From positions 11,498-75,497 of the forward strand of contig CAXMNX010000014.1 of the NCBI GenBank assembly GCA_964194845.1: a stretch of 64,000 bases of DNA, in the 5' to 3' direction. Below the pieces are notes generated by a model. It was not told the origin of the DNA. It saw only the letters and a program-made list of their open reading frames with translations, and did not search any database. The stretch is from CAXMNX01 sp964194845 (GTDB taxonomy: Bacteria; Pseudomonadota; Alphaproteobacteria; Rhodobacterales; Rhodobacteraceae). The position numbers were made by a program, and so were the translations under genes. Every line of letters begins with the position of its first letter. Position 1 is the first letter of the stretch. This document shows, one piece after another, positions 27,765 through 35,900 of this stretch.

Positions 27765-27834
27765 TCCAACGTTTCAATTCAAGACGTTCCTGAATATATG
27801 ACTCTTGGGACAGGCGGACAAGACGGGCAATCAC

Positions 27835-29001
27835 ATGCGCGCGCCATACGCATCGGATCCGGGTGATAGCCGGGGTCGGCTCTATCCAGAGGATGAGAGC
27901 ACATTTCGGTCGTGTTTTCAACGCGACCGGGACCGGATCATTCACGCCAGTGCGTTTCGTCGCCTCAAGCACAAGACCCAGGTATTTATCGAACACGAGG
28001 GCGATTATTTCCGCACGCGGCTCACTCATTCGATCGAGGTGGCACAGGTCGCAAGGACAATCGCGGGCGCTTTGGGCCTAAATGCCGAACTGACCGAGGC
28101 CGTCGCACTCGCCCATGATCTGGGCCACACACCCTTTGGCCATACCGGCGAAGATGCACTCGCGGCCTTGATGGAGCGCTACGGCGGTTTCGACCATAAT
28201 GCCCAGGCGATCCGTATCGTGACTTCGCTTGAGCGACACTATGCGGATTTCGATGGCCTGAACCTCACATGGGAAACGCTCGAGGGCATCGCCAAGCACA
28301 ACGGCCCGGTGACGGAGGCGCCACCTTGGGCGCTTGCAGCCTATCAAACCGAGCACGACCTCGAACTTGATACCTACGCCAGCGCCGAAGCCCAGGTTGC
28401 AGCAATCTCCGACGATGTCGCCTATAACCACCACGATCTCCACGATGGGCTCCGCGCCGAGCTGTTCTCGACCGACGAACTGGCCCAGCTTCCGCTGTTA
28501 AACGCGTGTTTCAACCGTGTGGATCAGCGTTACCCAGGACTGAACTATTACCGCCGCCGACACGAAGCCCTTCGCCGGTTCTTCGGCCTGCTTGTCGAGG
28601 ACGTTATCGGCGTCGCTCGTCAAAGCCTTCTTGAGATCGGCCCAAAATCGGCAGACGACATACGCCGTGCCGGTTTCCAGATCATCCGTTTCTCAGACGA
28701 CGTATTTGCCGATCTCAAGCAGATCCGCGCGTTTCTCTTTGAGCGTATGTATCGCGCGCCCTCGGTGATCGAGATGCGCAAGCAGGTGACCTGCGTTGTC
28801 GAAGAACTGTTCCCCTTCTTCATGGCGCACCCCAAGAAACTACCAAAGCAATGGCGCAAGGACGTTGAAGACGCGGCCGGTGAAACCGCACTTGCGCGCA
28901 TCGTCAGTGACTATATTGCCGGAATGACGGATCGTTTCGCGATCCAGTGTCATGACCGCTTTATCGGTGGCGGTTCATTGACGAACCGGCCCGCAAATTA
29001 A
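27835..29001 (+). CDS. Deoxyguanosinetriphosphate triphosphohydrolase-like protein
   Basis: HD-domain dNTPase that hydrolyses dNTP to deoxynucleoside and tripolyphosphate. From ATG 27835 there are 388 residues beginning MRAPYASDP, the usual start of alphaproteobacterial members; the frame continues 10 codons upstream to a TTG. Motifs: ASAFRRLKHKTQVF, the metal His in RLTHSIEVAQVART, the HD pair in ALAHDLGHTPFGHTG, and ISDDVAYNHHDLHDG. The C-terminal part resembles the dgt-like type 2 subfamily rather than E. coli Dgt. Preceded divergently by erpA and followed 16 bases later by a hypothetical gene. Confidence 0.9.
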   Translation: MRAPYASDPGDSRGRLYPEDESTFRSCFQRDRDRIIHASAFRRLKHKTQVFIEHEGDYFRTRLTHSIEVAQVARTIAGALGLNAELTEAVALAHDLGHTPFGHTGEDALAALMERYGGFDHNAQAIRIVTSLERHYADFDGLNLTWETLEGIAKHNGPVTEAPPWALAAYQTEHDLELDTYASAEAQVAAISDDVAYNHHDLHDGLRAELFSTDELAQLPLLNACFNRVDQRYPGLNYYRRRHEALRRFFGLLVEDVIGVARQSLLEIGPKSADDIRRAGFQIIRFSDDVFADLKQIRAFLFERMYRAPSVIEMRKQVTCVVEELFPFFMAHPKKLPKQWRKDVEDAAGETALARIVSDYIAGMTDRFAIQCHDRFIGGGSLTNRPAN

Positions 29002-29017
29002 CCAACGGAATATATTC

Positions 29018-29809
29018 ATGCACCGGCTTCTCGATTTCCCTCTGAAAGACCTCGCTGAAATTTCTGACCTCCGAGGCCTGCTAGATACCGATGAACGGCG
29101 CGTCGCACTTGGCCTTGCGTTGGCCCGCACCGGTTGCAGCTTTGAGGCTTCATATTATCTGCGGCCAACCCGCAAGCTCTGGTCAGGCGGCGAGGATGCG
29201 CGCGATGCTAAGTCAGCGCTCGAAGCCCAAACGTGGTGGAACAAAACCTGGCGCGACATTGCACGGGCGATGCAGGACGGGCAGGCAAAAGAAGCAATGA
29301 CGCTAATCGGCGACAACGCAGTTCGCCAATGGGATCGGCCCGCGCTTTTGCTGCATCTTGCCTCAATCGCTCGCGACAATGACGATCTGGCACTGGCAAA
29401 GCATCTGCTGGAACGGGTCGGTTATCTGGCGGATCGGGGATTGCCGAAATCGGATATGTCGGCCTTCTATTATGTCGCGCGCGCCGGACTGATAGATGTA
29501 TTGGCGGCATCGGGAGATCCGATTGCGGCATTGGCCGAATATGACAAAACGTCGCCTACACACGGAAATGCGATGGCGCATGAACTGCTCGGCGCGCGGC
29601 TTCTTTCCTTCGCGGGCCAAGATGACGCAGCAATGGCGGCCCTGGCGGCGATCCTGATCACAGCCCGAACCGGGCGCAAAGGCTATAGCCGCGACATTCG
29701 CGAGGACTTCGTTGCCCGAGCCCCCGAGCTGGCGACATTGCGAAATCGCCCGGATTGGGCCAATCTTCTGCGCGATCCCGCAGGACATTCAACGCGACGG
29801 GCGCATTAA
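29018..29809 (+). CDS. Hypothetical helical-repeat protein, 263 residues
   Basis: Not recognised. The sequence is all-helical and Ala/Leu-rich, with segments such as RPALLLHLASIARDNDDLALAKHLLERVGYL and AMAHELLGARLLSFAGQDDAAMAALAAIL that look like TPR-type antiparallel helices. No signal peptide or membrane segment. A tryptophan-rich stretch (QTWWNKTWRDIARAM) sits near residue 75. It begins 16 bases after the dNTPase gene with no clear terminator between, so they probably share a transcript. The role is unknown; a protein-protein interaction scaffold is a guess. Confidence 0.7.
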   Translation: MHRLLDFPLKDLAEISDLRGLLDTDERRVALGLALARTGCSFEASYYLRPTRKLWSGGEDARDAKSALEAQTWWNKTWRDIARAMQDGQAKEAMTLIGDNAVRQWDRPALLLHLASIARDNDDLALAKHLLERVGYLADRGLPKSDMSAFYYVARAGLIDVLAASGDPIAALAEYDKTSPTHGNAMAHELLGARLLSFAGQDDAAMAALAAILITARTGRKGYSRDIREDFVARAPELATLRNRPDWANLLRDPAGHSTRRAH

Positions 29810-29956
29810 TTCTGCGGCATTAGACCTGCAAAAAAGGGACCCCGGCGGCGACTTCTTATGGCCACCAACCGGGGATTTGCCTTCGTATCCGCTCCGTGAG
29901 TGGTTTTCCCCGACGGTCGATTGCAAATGCACTTTCGCTCCACGCTTCGTTTTTGC

Positions 29957-29977
29957 ATTCTGTAGCCACTACAGAAT
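29957..29977. promoter_or_regulatory. MerR-type operator palindrome
   Basis: A perfect 9-base inverted repeat, ATTCTGTAG and CTACAGAAT separated by CCA, lies 18 bases before the MerR-family start at 29996. Its core CTGTAG-N3-CTACAG fits the general pattern of MerR/CadR/PbrR operators, which sit between over-spaced -35 and -10 elements. A TTGCAT at 29953-29958 could be the -35. Autoregulation is the likely role. Confidence 0.7.
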
Positions 29978-29995
29978 CAACAGGGAATTTTCGTT

Positions 29996-30397
29996 TTGTT
30001 GACAATAGGTGCTGCATCCCGCCTGAGCGGGGTAAATGTTGAAACCATTCGGTACTACGAAAAGCGTGGTCTGGTGACCAAACCAGATCGCTCAGCGTCG
30101 GGCCGCAGGCTTTTTTCAGATGGTTTGATCGCCGAGCTTAGGTTTGTCAGGCGCTGTCGGGATATGGGATTTCCGATTGCCGACATCGAAGATATTCTCT
30201 CGACGGCAAGATCGGGTTCCCCGGAATGCCGCGAGGTTTCAAATGTTGGACGCCGCCACTTGAATGCGATCAGGGACAAAATCGAAACACTGAAAAAGCT
30301 TGAGACTGAACTTGGCGCGCTCCTCGAACAGTGTTGCGAGGATAATCATTGTTCTTGCCCAATATTGGATACAATGCTTCGTGACCCTTTGACTTAG
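29996..30397 (+). CDS. MerR-family metal-type transcription regulator
   Basis: 133-residue DNA-binding activator/repressor. The N-terminal winged helix is canonical (IGAASRLSGVNVETIRYYEKRGLV), followed by a dimerisation helix. Cysteines sit where MerR binds Hg(II): one in SPECREVS, two in LEQCCED, and two in HCSCPILDTM. This is close to the E. coli/Tn501 MerR trio plus extras, so a soft metal or mercury is the probable signal. The start is a TTG (a second TTG follows immediately); no ATG fits the conserved N-terminus. No mer, cad or zinc transporter genes are adjacent; argS follows on the same strand. Confidence 0.85.
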   Translation: MLTIGAASRLSGVNVETIRYYEKRGLVTKPDRSASGRRLFSDGLIAELRFVRRCRDMGFPIADIEDILSTARSGSPECREVSNVGRRHLNAIRDKIETLKKLETELGALLEQCCEDNHCSCPILDTMLRDPLT

Positions 30398-30472
30398 GCG
30401 CGCGGCTTCCTTGCCAGCGCGCGTTGACGCGGGGCGTCAGGGTGATAAATCGCGCTGAAGCCAGAGGCAGAC

Positions 30473-32197
30473 ATGAATATTTTTGCAGACATCCGCACGT
30501 CGATTATCGAAACGCTTGACGCCATGGTGGCCGATGGTGCGCTGCCGACGGGGCTTTCCTGGGGCAATATAACAGTTGAACCGCCGCGCGACCCCGCCCA
30601 CGGCGATATGGCAACGAACGCCGCCATGGTTCTTGCCAAGCTCGCGGGGATTCCGCCGCGCGACATTGCGACCGAAATTGCGTCGCGCCTGACATCCGAC
30701 AACCGGATCACCACCGCCCAGATCGCAGGCCCCGGCTTTCTGAACCTACGTCTTGATCCCGCCGTCTGGCACGATGTCGTCGCCGAGGCCGTCGATGCCG
30801 CCGCGTCGTTCGGTCATTCCGGCATGGGTGCGGGCGTCAAGGTCAACGTCGAATACGTCTCCGCCAACCCAACCGGGCCGCTTCATGTCGGCCACACCCG
30901 AGGCGCTGTCTTTGGTGACGCGCTCGCGTCGCTTCTGGATTTTGCTGGCTACGACGTCACGCGCGAATATTACATCAACGATGGCGGCGCTCAGGTCGAT
31001 GTGCTCGCCCGGTCGGTCTACCTCCGCTACCTCGAAGCGCACGGGCAGGATGTGGCCTTCGAAGACGGCACCTATCCCGGCGACTATCTGATCCCGGTCG
31101 GACTGGCGCTGAAGGACAAGGTCGGCGACGCATTTGTCGGCAAGGGCGAAGATCAATGGCTGGTCGAGGTACGCAACTTTGCGAGCGACGCAATGATGGA
31201 CCTGATCCGCGATGATCTGGATGCCATCGGCGTTAAGATGGACCGCTTCTTCAGTGAAAAGTCGCTCTATGATACCGGCCGGATCGAAGAAGCGATTGAC
31301 GAACTTCGCAAGAAAGACCTGATCTACAGCGGCACGCTCGAGCCACCCAAAGGCAAAACGCCCGAAGACTGGGAACCCCGCGAACAGACGCTTTTCCGCT
31401 CGACTGCGCACGGCGATGACGTTGACCGCCCGATCATGAAATCCGATGGCTCGTGGACCTATTTCGCTCCCGACATCGCCTATCACTGGGACAAGATTGA
31501 TCGCGGCTTTGACGAATTGATCGACGTTTTCGGAGCCGACCACGGCGGCTATGTAAAGCGCATGAATGCCGCCGTTTCAGCCCTTTCCGATGGCCGCGTG
31601 CCACTGGATGTCAAGCTCACGCAGCTCGTGAAACTCTACAAAAACGGCCAACCCTTTAAAATGTCCAAGCGGGCGGGCACGTTCGTAACGCTCCGCGATG
31701 TGGTCGATCAGGTCGGCCAGGACGTCGCCCGGTTCGTGATGCTGACGCGCAAAAACGATGCGCCGCTCGACTTTGATTTCGACAGGGCGATCGAGCAGTC
31801 GAAAGACAACCCGGTCTTTTATGTGCAATACGCCCACGCGCGGATCCGTTCGGTGATGCGCAAGGCCGAAGCGCTGCACCTCGATTATTCCGACGACGCC
31901 AAGCTTGAAGACGACGCCGAATTTGCGGTCGCGAAGAAAATCGCCGAATGGCCGCGTCTGGTCGAGATCGCAGCCCGGAATCACGAGCCTCACAAGGTTG
32001 CCTTCTTTCTCTACGAACTGGCCGCCGAGTTCCACGCGCTCTGGAATAAGGGCAACGAAAAACCGACGCTGCGGTTCCTTCACGAAGATGATCCGCAAGC
32101 GACAGCGGCGAAAATTGCCCTACCACGTGCGGTTGCCGTTGTTATTTCTACCGGATTGAGTATCCTTGGCGTGACACCGGCTGAAGAAATGCGCTGA
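30473..32197 (+). CDS. argS: Arginyl-tRNA synthetase
   Basis: Class I aminoacyl-tRNA synthetase charging tRNA-Arg. The 574 residues include the N-terminal additional domain, the HIGH motif as HVGH in SANPTGPLHVGHTRGAV, the KMSKS-like loop as KMSK in FKMSKRAGTFVTL, and the C-terminal helical anticodon-binding domain ending in LSILGVTPAEEM. Length is typical. It heads an operon-like run with the SPOR protein, nagZ, scpA and scpB, a conserved order in alphaproteobacteria. Confidence 0.97.
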   Translation: MNIFADIRTSIIETLDAMVADGALPTGLSWGNITVEPPRDPAHGDMATNAAMVLAKLAGIPPRDIATEIASRLTSDNRITTAQIAGPGFLNLRLDPAVWHDVVAEAVDAAASFGHSGMGAGVKVNVEYVSANPTGPLHVGHTRGAVFGDALASLLDFAGYDVTREYYINDGGAQVDVLARSVYLRYLEAHGQDVAFEDGTYPGDYLIPVGLALKDKVGDAFVGKGEDQWLVEVRNFASDAMMDLIRDDLDAIGVKMDRFFSEKSLYDTGRIEEAIDELRKKDLIYSGTLEPPKGKTPEDWEPREQTLFRSTAHGDDVDRPIMKSDGSWTYFAPDIAYHWDKIDRGFDELIDVFGADHGGYVKRMNAAVSALSDGRVPLDVKLTQLVKLYKNGQPFKMSKRAGTFVTLRDVVDQVGQDVARFVMLTRKNDAPLDFDFDRAIEQSKDNPVFYVQYAHARIRSVMRKAEALHLDYSDDAKLEDDAEFAVAKKIAEWPRLVEIAARNHEPHKVAFFLYELAAEFHALWNKGNEKPTLRFLHEDDPQATAAKIALPRAVAVVISTGLSILGVTPAEEMR

Positions 32198-32275
32198 AGT
32201 AAAGAGCGCCGCAGTCGGCAGTCGAGAGCAGTTGAGCACGCCGGACCAACCGGTGGCGACAGTGAGGCAAATGAT

Positions 32276-33187
32276 ATGGCGGCAATCAATTTTGACGGCT
32301 ACGGCGGGGATCCCGACAGTGGCACCCTGCAAGCGATCATCAACTGGGCAGGTGCAATTCTGTCGGTTTTGTTGATCGCGGGACTTGCGACCTGGGGCTG
32401 GAAGCTCTGGCAGCGCGATGTGACCGGGGTTCCGGTCGTTCGTGCTCTGGAAGGGCCGATGCGCGTGGCACCGGACGATCCGGGCGGTCTGGCGAGCGAA
32501 TATCAGGGTCTGGCGGTCAACCGGATCGCGGAAGAGCGCGTTGAAGATATCGTGAACAGCGTGGTCCTGGCACCCGCACCCTCGACATTGAACGCCGATG
32601 AAGACCTGCCAATGGCCCAGTTGGCACCGGCTACACTACCCGACGCACTGCCCGAGGTTGTGTTGGATCAATCGCCTTCGTTCGTTGGAAACAATGATTC
32701 GAAGCTGACCGGGGCACCGGCCAGAGAACCATCGGCAACCGATCTTGCTGTGGCTGCCGCACTTGCTGACATTGTCGAGTTGGAACCGACGCTGGCGAGC
32801 CTGTCGGTTGAGGCATTTCCCGGTGTTCCAAAGACCACGCCGCGCCCCATTGGCCGACCCGCCGAACGCCGGGTTGCAAGCCTTGGCCCGGTGATGAACG
32901 ACACCACCGGCGACATTGAGGCGGCAACGATCCCGCCTGGAACCCGTCTGGTGCAACTTGGCGCCTATGGCAGCGCCGAGGTTGCGCGCGCCGAGTGGGC
33001 CAACGCCACCGCAAAGTTCGGCGACTATATGGTTGGCAAGAACCGGGTAATTCAGGAAGCCGAAACCGGCGGTCGCAAGTTCTGGCGGCTACGGGCGCTC
33101 GGATTTGAAAGCCTCGCCGATTCGCGGCGCTTCTGCGCGGTTCTGGTCTCAGACGGCACAAATTGCATTCCGGTCGTGCAGGAATGA
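32276..33187 (+). CDS. SPOR-domain membrane protein
   Basis: 303 residues: a cytosolic N-terminus, one membrane helix (about 23-45, WAGAILSVLLIAGLATWGW), a long Pro/Ala-rich periplasmic linker, and a C-terminal SPOR domain (about 222-300, starting RLVQLGAYGSAEVARAEWA). SPOR domains bind denuded glycan at division septa, so the protein probably localises to the septum. It lies between argS and nagZ; nagZ starts 2 bases after its stop, indicating coupled translation with the muropeptide-recycling enzyme. Confidence 0.88.
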   Translation: MAAINFDGYGGDPDSGTLQAIINWAGAILSVLLIAGLATWGWKLWQRDVTGVPVVRALEGPMRVAPDDPGGLASEYQGLAVNRIAEERVEDIVNSVVLAPAPSTLNADEDLPMAQLAPATLPDALPEVVLDQSPSFVGNNDSKLTGAPAREPSATDLAVAAALADIVELEPTLASLSVEAFPGVPKTTPRPIGRPAERRVASLGPVMNDTTGDIEAATIPPGTRLVQLGAYGSAEVARAEWANATAKFGDYMVGKNRVIQEAETGGRKFWRLRALGFESLADSRRFCAVLVSDGTNCIPVVQE

Positions 33188-33188
33188 T

Positions 33189-34193
33189 GTGAAGGGCGCG
33201 GGCGCCTATATCCTTGCGCCCGCCGGACCGGATCTGAGCCCCAACGAGGCCGCATTCTTTCGCGAAGCGGACCCGTGGGGGTTTATCCTATTTCAGCGCA
33301 ATTGCGTGTCCCCGGACCAGCTTCGACGCCTGTCGTCCGGCCTGCGAGACGCCGTTGGCCGCGCGGCACCGATTCTGATTGATCAGGAAGGCGGGCGCGT
33401 GCAGCGGATGCGCGCACCCCACTGGCGCGAATGGGCCCCACCGCTCGATCAGGTGCAGCGTGCGCCATCTAAACGCACCATGTATCTGCGCGGGTTGCTG
33501 ATCGGCACCGAGCTTATGGCCCACGGAATTGACGTCAATTGCGCCCCCTCGGCGGATATCGCCTGGCCCGATACGCACGCTTTTCTAAGAAATCGCTGCT
33601 ACGGCACCGACGCTACGACAGTAGTGAAAATGGCTCGCGCCTGCGCCGATGGGCTGATGGATGCAGGTTGCCTGCCAGTGCTGAAACACGCCCCCGGCCA
33701 CGGTCGCGCGGTGACAGACAGCCACGAAGGGCTGCCGCGGATTGATGCGCCCTTGGCACAGCTCAGAAACGAAGACTTCGCGCCGTTTGTGAAACTCAAC
33801 AATCTCCCAATGTTCATGACCGCGCACATCGTCCTGCCGGAAATTGATCCTGCAGCGCCGATCACGCAATCGCCCGAGGGTGTTGCGTTTCTGCGCGACG
33901 AGTTGGGCCTTAGCGGGCTCTTGATAACGGACGATATCTCGATGGGTGCATTGTCCGGCAGTCTGGCCGATCGGGCAGGCCGCGCGCTCGCTGCCGGTTG
34001 CGATTTGGTACTCCATTGCAATGGCGACCTGGCCGAGATGGAAACGCTCGCGCGCGCAACCGGACAAATGTCGTCGCAAGCCATTGAAAGGGCAGATATA
34101 GTGTTTCGCGCCCGTCGAACCCCTATAGATATTGACATTTCGGCCTCCGAGGTCGAGTTTAAGGCCCTAATTGAGGGAGCAGAAAATGCCTGA
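33189..34193 (+). CDS. nagZ: Beta-N-acetylhexosaminidase
   Basis: Cytosolic GH3 enzyme that removes GlcNAc from anhydromuropeptides in cell-wall recycling. From a GTG at 33189 there are 334 residues starting VKGAGAYILAPAG; the frame extends back inside the SPOR gene, which I reject. The SPOR stop is at 33185-33187 and an AGGAA site precedes. Motifs: DQEGGRVQRM, the KHAPGHGRAVTDSHEGLP block with the catalytic His/Asp loop, and the nucleophile Asp in LLITDDISMGAL. Overlaps scpA by 8 bases. Confidence 0.93.
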   Translation: MKGAGAYILAPAGPDLSPNEAAFFREADPWGFILFQRNCVSPDQLRRLSSGLRDAVGRAAPILIDQEGGRVQRMRAPHWREWAPPLDQVQRAPSKRTMYLRGLLIGTELMAHGIDVNCAPSADIAWPDTHAFLRNRCYGTDATTVVKMARACADGLMDAGCLPVLKHAPGHGRAVTDSHEGLPRIDAPLAQLRNEDFAPFVKLNNLPMFMTAHIVLPEIDPAAPITQSPEGVAFLRDELGLSGLLITDDISMGALSGSLADRAGRALAAGCDLVLHCNGDLAEMETLARATGQMSSQAIERADIVFRARRTPIDIDISASEVEFKALIEGAENA

Positions 34194-34968
34194 CGGCGAC
34201 CCGGGCATCGGCGATGTCGAAGCCCGCCTTGCAAGCGAGGCATTGATTGTCGACGTCGACGGGTATGAAGGCCCGCTCGACCTGCTTTTGATGCTCAGCC
34301 GCACGCAAAAGGTTGATCTCAGAAAGATCAGCGTGTTGGCGCTGGCCGAGCAGTATTTGTCTTTCATCAACCGCGCCAAGTCCCTTCGCATCGAACTTGC
34401 CGCCGACTACCTTGTCATGGCGGCCTGGCTTGCTTTCCTGAAATCCCGGCTGCTGCTGCCGCCCGACCCCAATGACGATGGCCCAAGCGGCGAAGAACTG
34501 GCCGCACACCTGGCCTTTCAGCTTGAACGCTTGCAGGCGATGCGCGAGGCGGCCGCGAAACTTATGGCGCGCGACCAGAAGGGCCGAGATTTCTTTGGGC
34601 GCGGTATTCCCGAAGACGTGACTCGGGTTCGTCAAATTCGCTATACCGCGACCCTGCTGGATCTGATGCAGGGCTATGCGCGCATTCGCACCCGGGATGA
34701 TTTCCGTCCCTATTCGATGGAACGCGAACACGTCATGACGCTGGAACAGGCACTGGAACGGATGCGCGGGTTGATCGGTTTTGCCGGCGAATGGACGGAT
34801 CTGCTGTCATGGCTTCCCGATGGCTGGGAAACCGACCCGGCGCGCCGACGCTCGGCAACCGCGTCACATTTTGCCGCCTCGCTCGAACTGGCGAAACTTG
34901 GCGTCATAAAAATCCGGCAGGCAGAAACCTTTGCACCCGTGCAGATCAAGGCGGTCACCAATGGTTGA
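34186..34968 (+). CDS. scpA: Segregation and condensation protein A
   Basis: Kleisin subunit of the SMC-ScpAB condensin, which organises and segregates chromosomes. The 260 residues begin MPDGDPGIGDV behind a GAGGGAG site; the N-terminal helical domain has the signature YEGPLDLLLMLSRTQKVDLRKI, and the C-terminal winged helix ends LGVIKIRQAETFAPVQI. An upstream TTG at 34171 is not preferred. It overlaps nagZ and scpB by 8 bases on each side, so the trio is translated as a coupled unit. Confidence 0.95.
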   Translation: MPDGDPGIGDVEARLASEALIVDVDGYEGPLDLLLMLSRTQKVDLRKISVLALAEQYLSFINRAKSLRIELAADYLVMAAWLAFLKSRLLLPPDPNDDGPSGEELAAHLAFQLERLQAMREAAAKLMARDQKGRDFFGRGIPEDVTRVRQIRYTATLLDLMQGYARIRTRDDFRPYSMEREHVMTLEQALERMRGLIGFAGEWTDLLSWLPDGWETDPARRRSATASHFAASLELAKLGVIKIRQAETFAPVQIKAVTNG

Positions 34969-35605
34969 AGCGGAAGCGGGAATTGAAAGCCTATTCGAGG
35001 CCCCGCCGCTTGCCGAACAGGAACGGATGGTCGAGGCAATTCTGTTCGCCTCGGCTGAACCGGTCACGGACGCCGAATTGAACGCGCGAATGCCCCACGG
35101 TGCCAACGCCGCCGAGGCGGTTCAGCTTTTGCAAAAACGCTACGATGGCCGTGGTGTCGCAGTTGTGAAAGTTGGCGATGCCTGGGCGATCCGCACCGCG
35201 CAAGACCTCGGGTTCCTGATGCGAAAGGAAACGGTCGAGACCCGAAAACTCAGTCGCGCCGCGATCGAAACACTTGCAATTATCGCTTATCATCAACCGG
35301 TTACCCGCGCCGAGATCGAAGAGATACGCGGTGTCAGCGTCAGCCGCGGCACCGTCGATCAGCTGCTCGAGCTGGAATGGGTGCGTTTTGGTCGACGCCG
35401 AATGACGCCGGGGCGACCCGTTACTTACGTCGTCACACAGGGTTTTTTGGATCATTTCGGCCTTGAAAGCGCACGCGACTTGCCAGGTCTGAAAGAGCTT
35501 CGCGCCGCCGGGCTCCTTGAAAACCGACCACCGCCGGGCGAGGCCCTGGTCGACCAAGACGCCGACGACGACGCTCAAGACGAACTATTCGTGGACGAGG
35601 ATTAG
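34961..35605 (+). CDS. scpB: Segregation and condensation protein B
   Basis: Tandem winged-helix protein that dimerises and binds the ScpA kleisin. 214 residues from the ATG at 34961. The first winged helix is near MVEAILFASAEPVTDAEL; the signature TLAIIAYHQPVTRAEIEEIRGVSVSRG and the second domain GRPVTYVVTQGFLDHFGLES are conserved. An acidic C-terminal tail (DADDDAQDELFVDED) is typical of alphaproteobacterial ScpB. It ends 3 bases before a 50-residue ORF. Confidence 0.95.
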   Translation: MVEAEAGIESLFEAPPLAEQERMVEAILFASAEPVTDAELNARMPHGANAAEAVQLLQKRYDGRGVAVVKVGDAWAIRTAQDLGFLMRKETVETRKLSRAAIETLAIIAYHQPVTRAEIEEIRGVSVSRGTVDQLLELEWVRFGRRRMTPGRPVTYVVTQGFLDHFGLESARDLPGLKELRAAGLLENRPPPGEALVDQDADDDAQDELFVDED

Positions 35606-35608
35606 GGC

Positions 35609-35761
35609 ATGAATGTCGACGGACTTATTCGGATGCTTTTTCGCATGTTCATGCGGCGGGGAATGAAGCACCTGGCCAAGCGGGCAGGCGGCAACAATGA
35701 TCCTCGCCTGAAAAACGCAAAACGCGCAGCGAAGGTCGCTCGGCGCGCGGGCCGGATGTAG
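35609..35761 (+). CDS. Small basic protein downstream of scpB, 50 residues
   Basis: Starts MNVDGLIRMLFRMFMRRGMK, with an ATG 3 bases after the scpB TAG. The N-terminal 20 residues form an amphipathic helix rich in Met/Arg/Phe. The rest is Lys/Arg/Ala-rich and ends KVARRAGRM; the calculated charge is strongly positive. I recall comparable small ORFs after scpB in Rhodobacterales, often with tatABC next. Here tatABC does not follow; repeat A copy 1 and convergent dcd do. The function is unknown; membrane-surface or nucleic-acid binding is possible. Confidence 0.65.
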   Translation: MNVDGLIRMLFRMFMRRGMKHLAKRAGGNNDPRLKNAKRAAKVARRAGRM

Positions 35762-35784
35762 GCCCGACAGGACTAGTCGGACGG

Positions 35785-35900
35785 CTAAGCGGATTGCGTT
35801 TTCAAAGAGACATCGTGCATCAATCTTTGCGTTCGAAATCAGTGGTATGCTGATTGAGAGGCCGCGAAATTTGGTTCAATTTGAATGCAAACCGAGCTAA
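35785..35900. repeat. Dispersed ~115-bp repeat family A, copy 1 (MITE-like)
   Basis: Aligns nearly without gaps to 62836-62951 at about 76 percent by hand count. The ends are imperfect inverted repeats (left AGCGGATTGCGTTTTCAAA; right complement AGCTCGGTTTGCATTCAAA). Conserved inner blocks are TTTGCGTTCGA and GCTGAT-GAGAGG-CGCGAAATTT. It fills the gap between the convergent 50-residue ORF and dcd; the right end supplies the CTA of the dcd stop codon. Confidence 0.75.

Noticed and set aside
30425..30437. GACGC-GGG-GCGTC hairpin before argS
   Set aside because: Five-base stem only; likely chance in GC-rich DNA.
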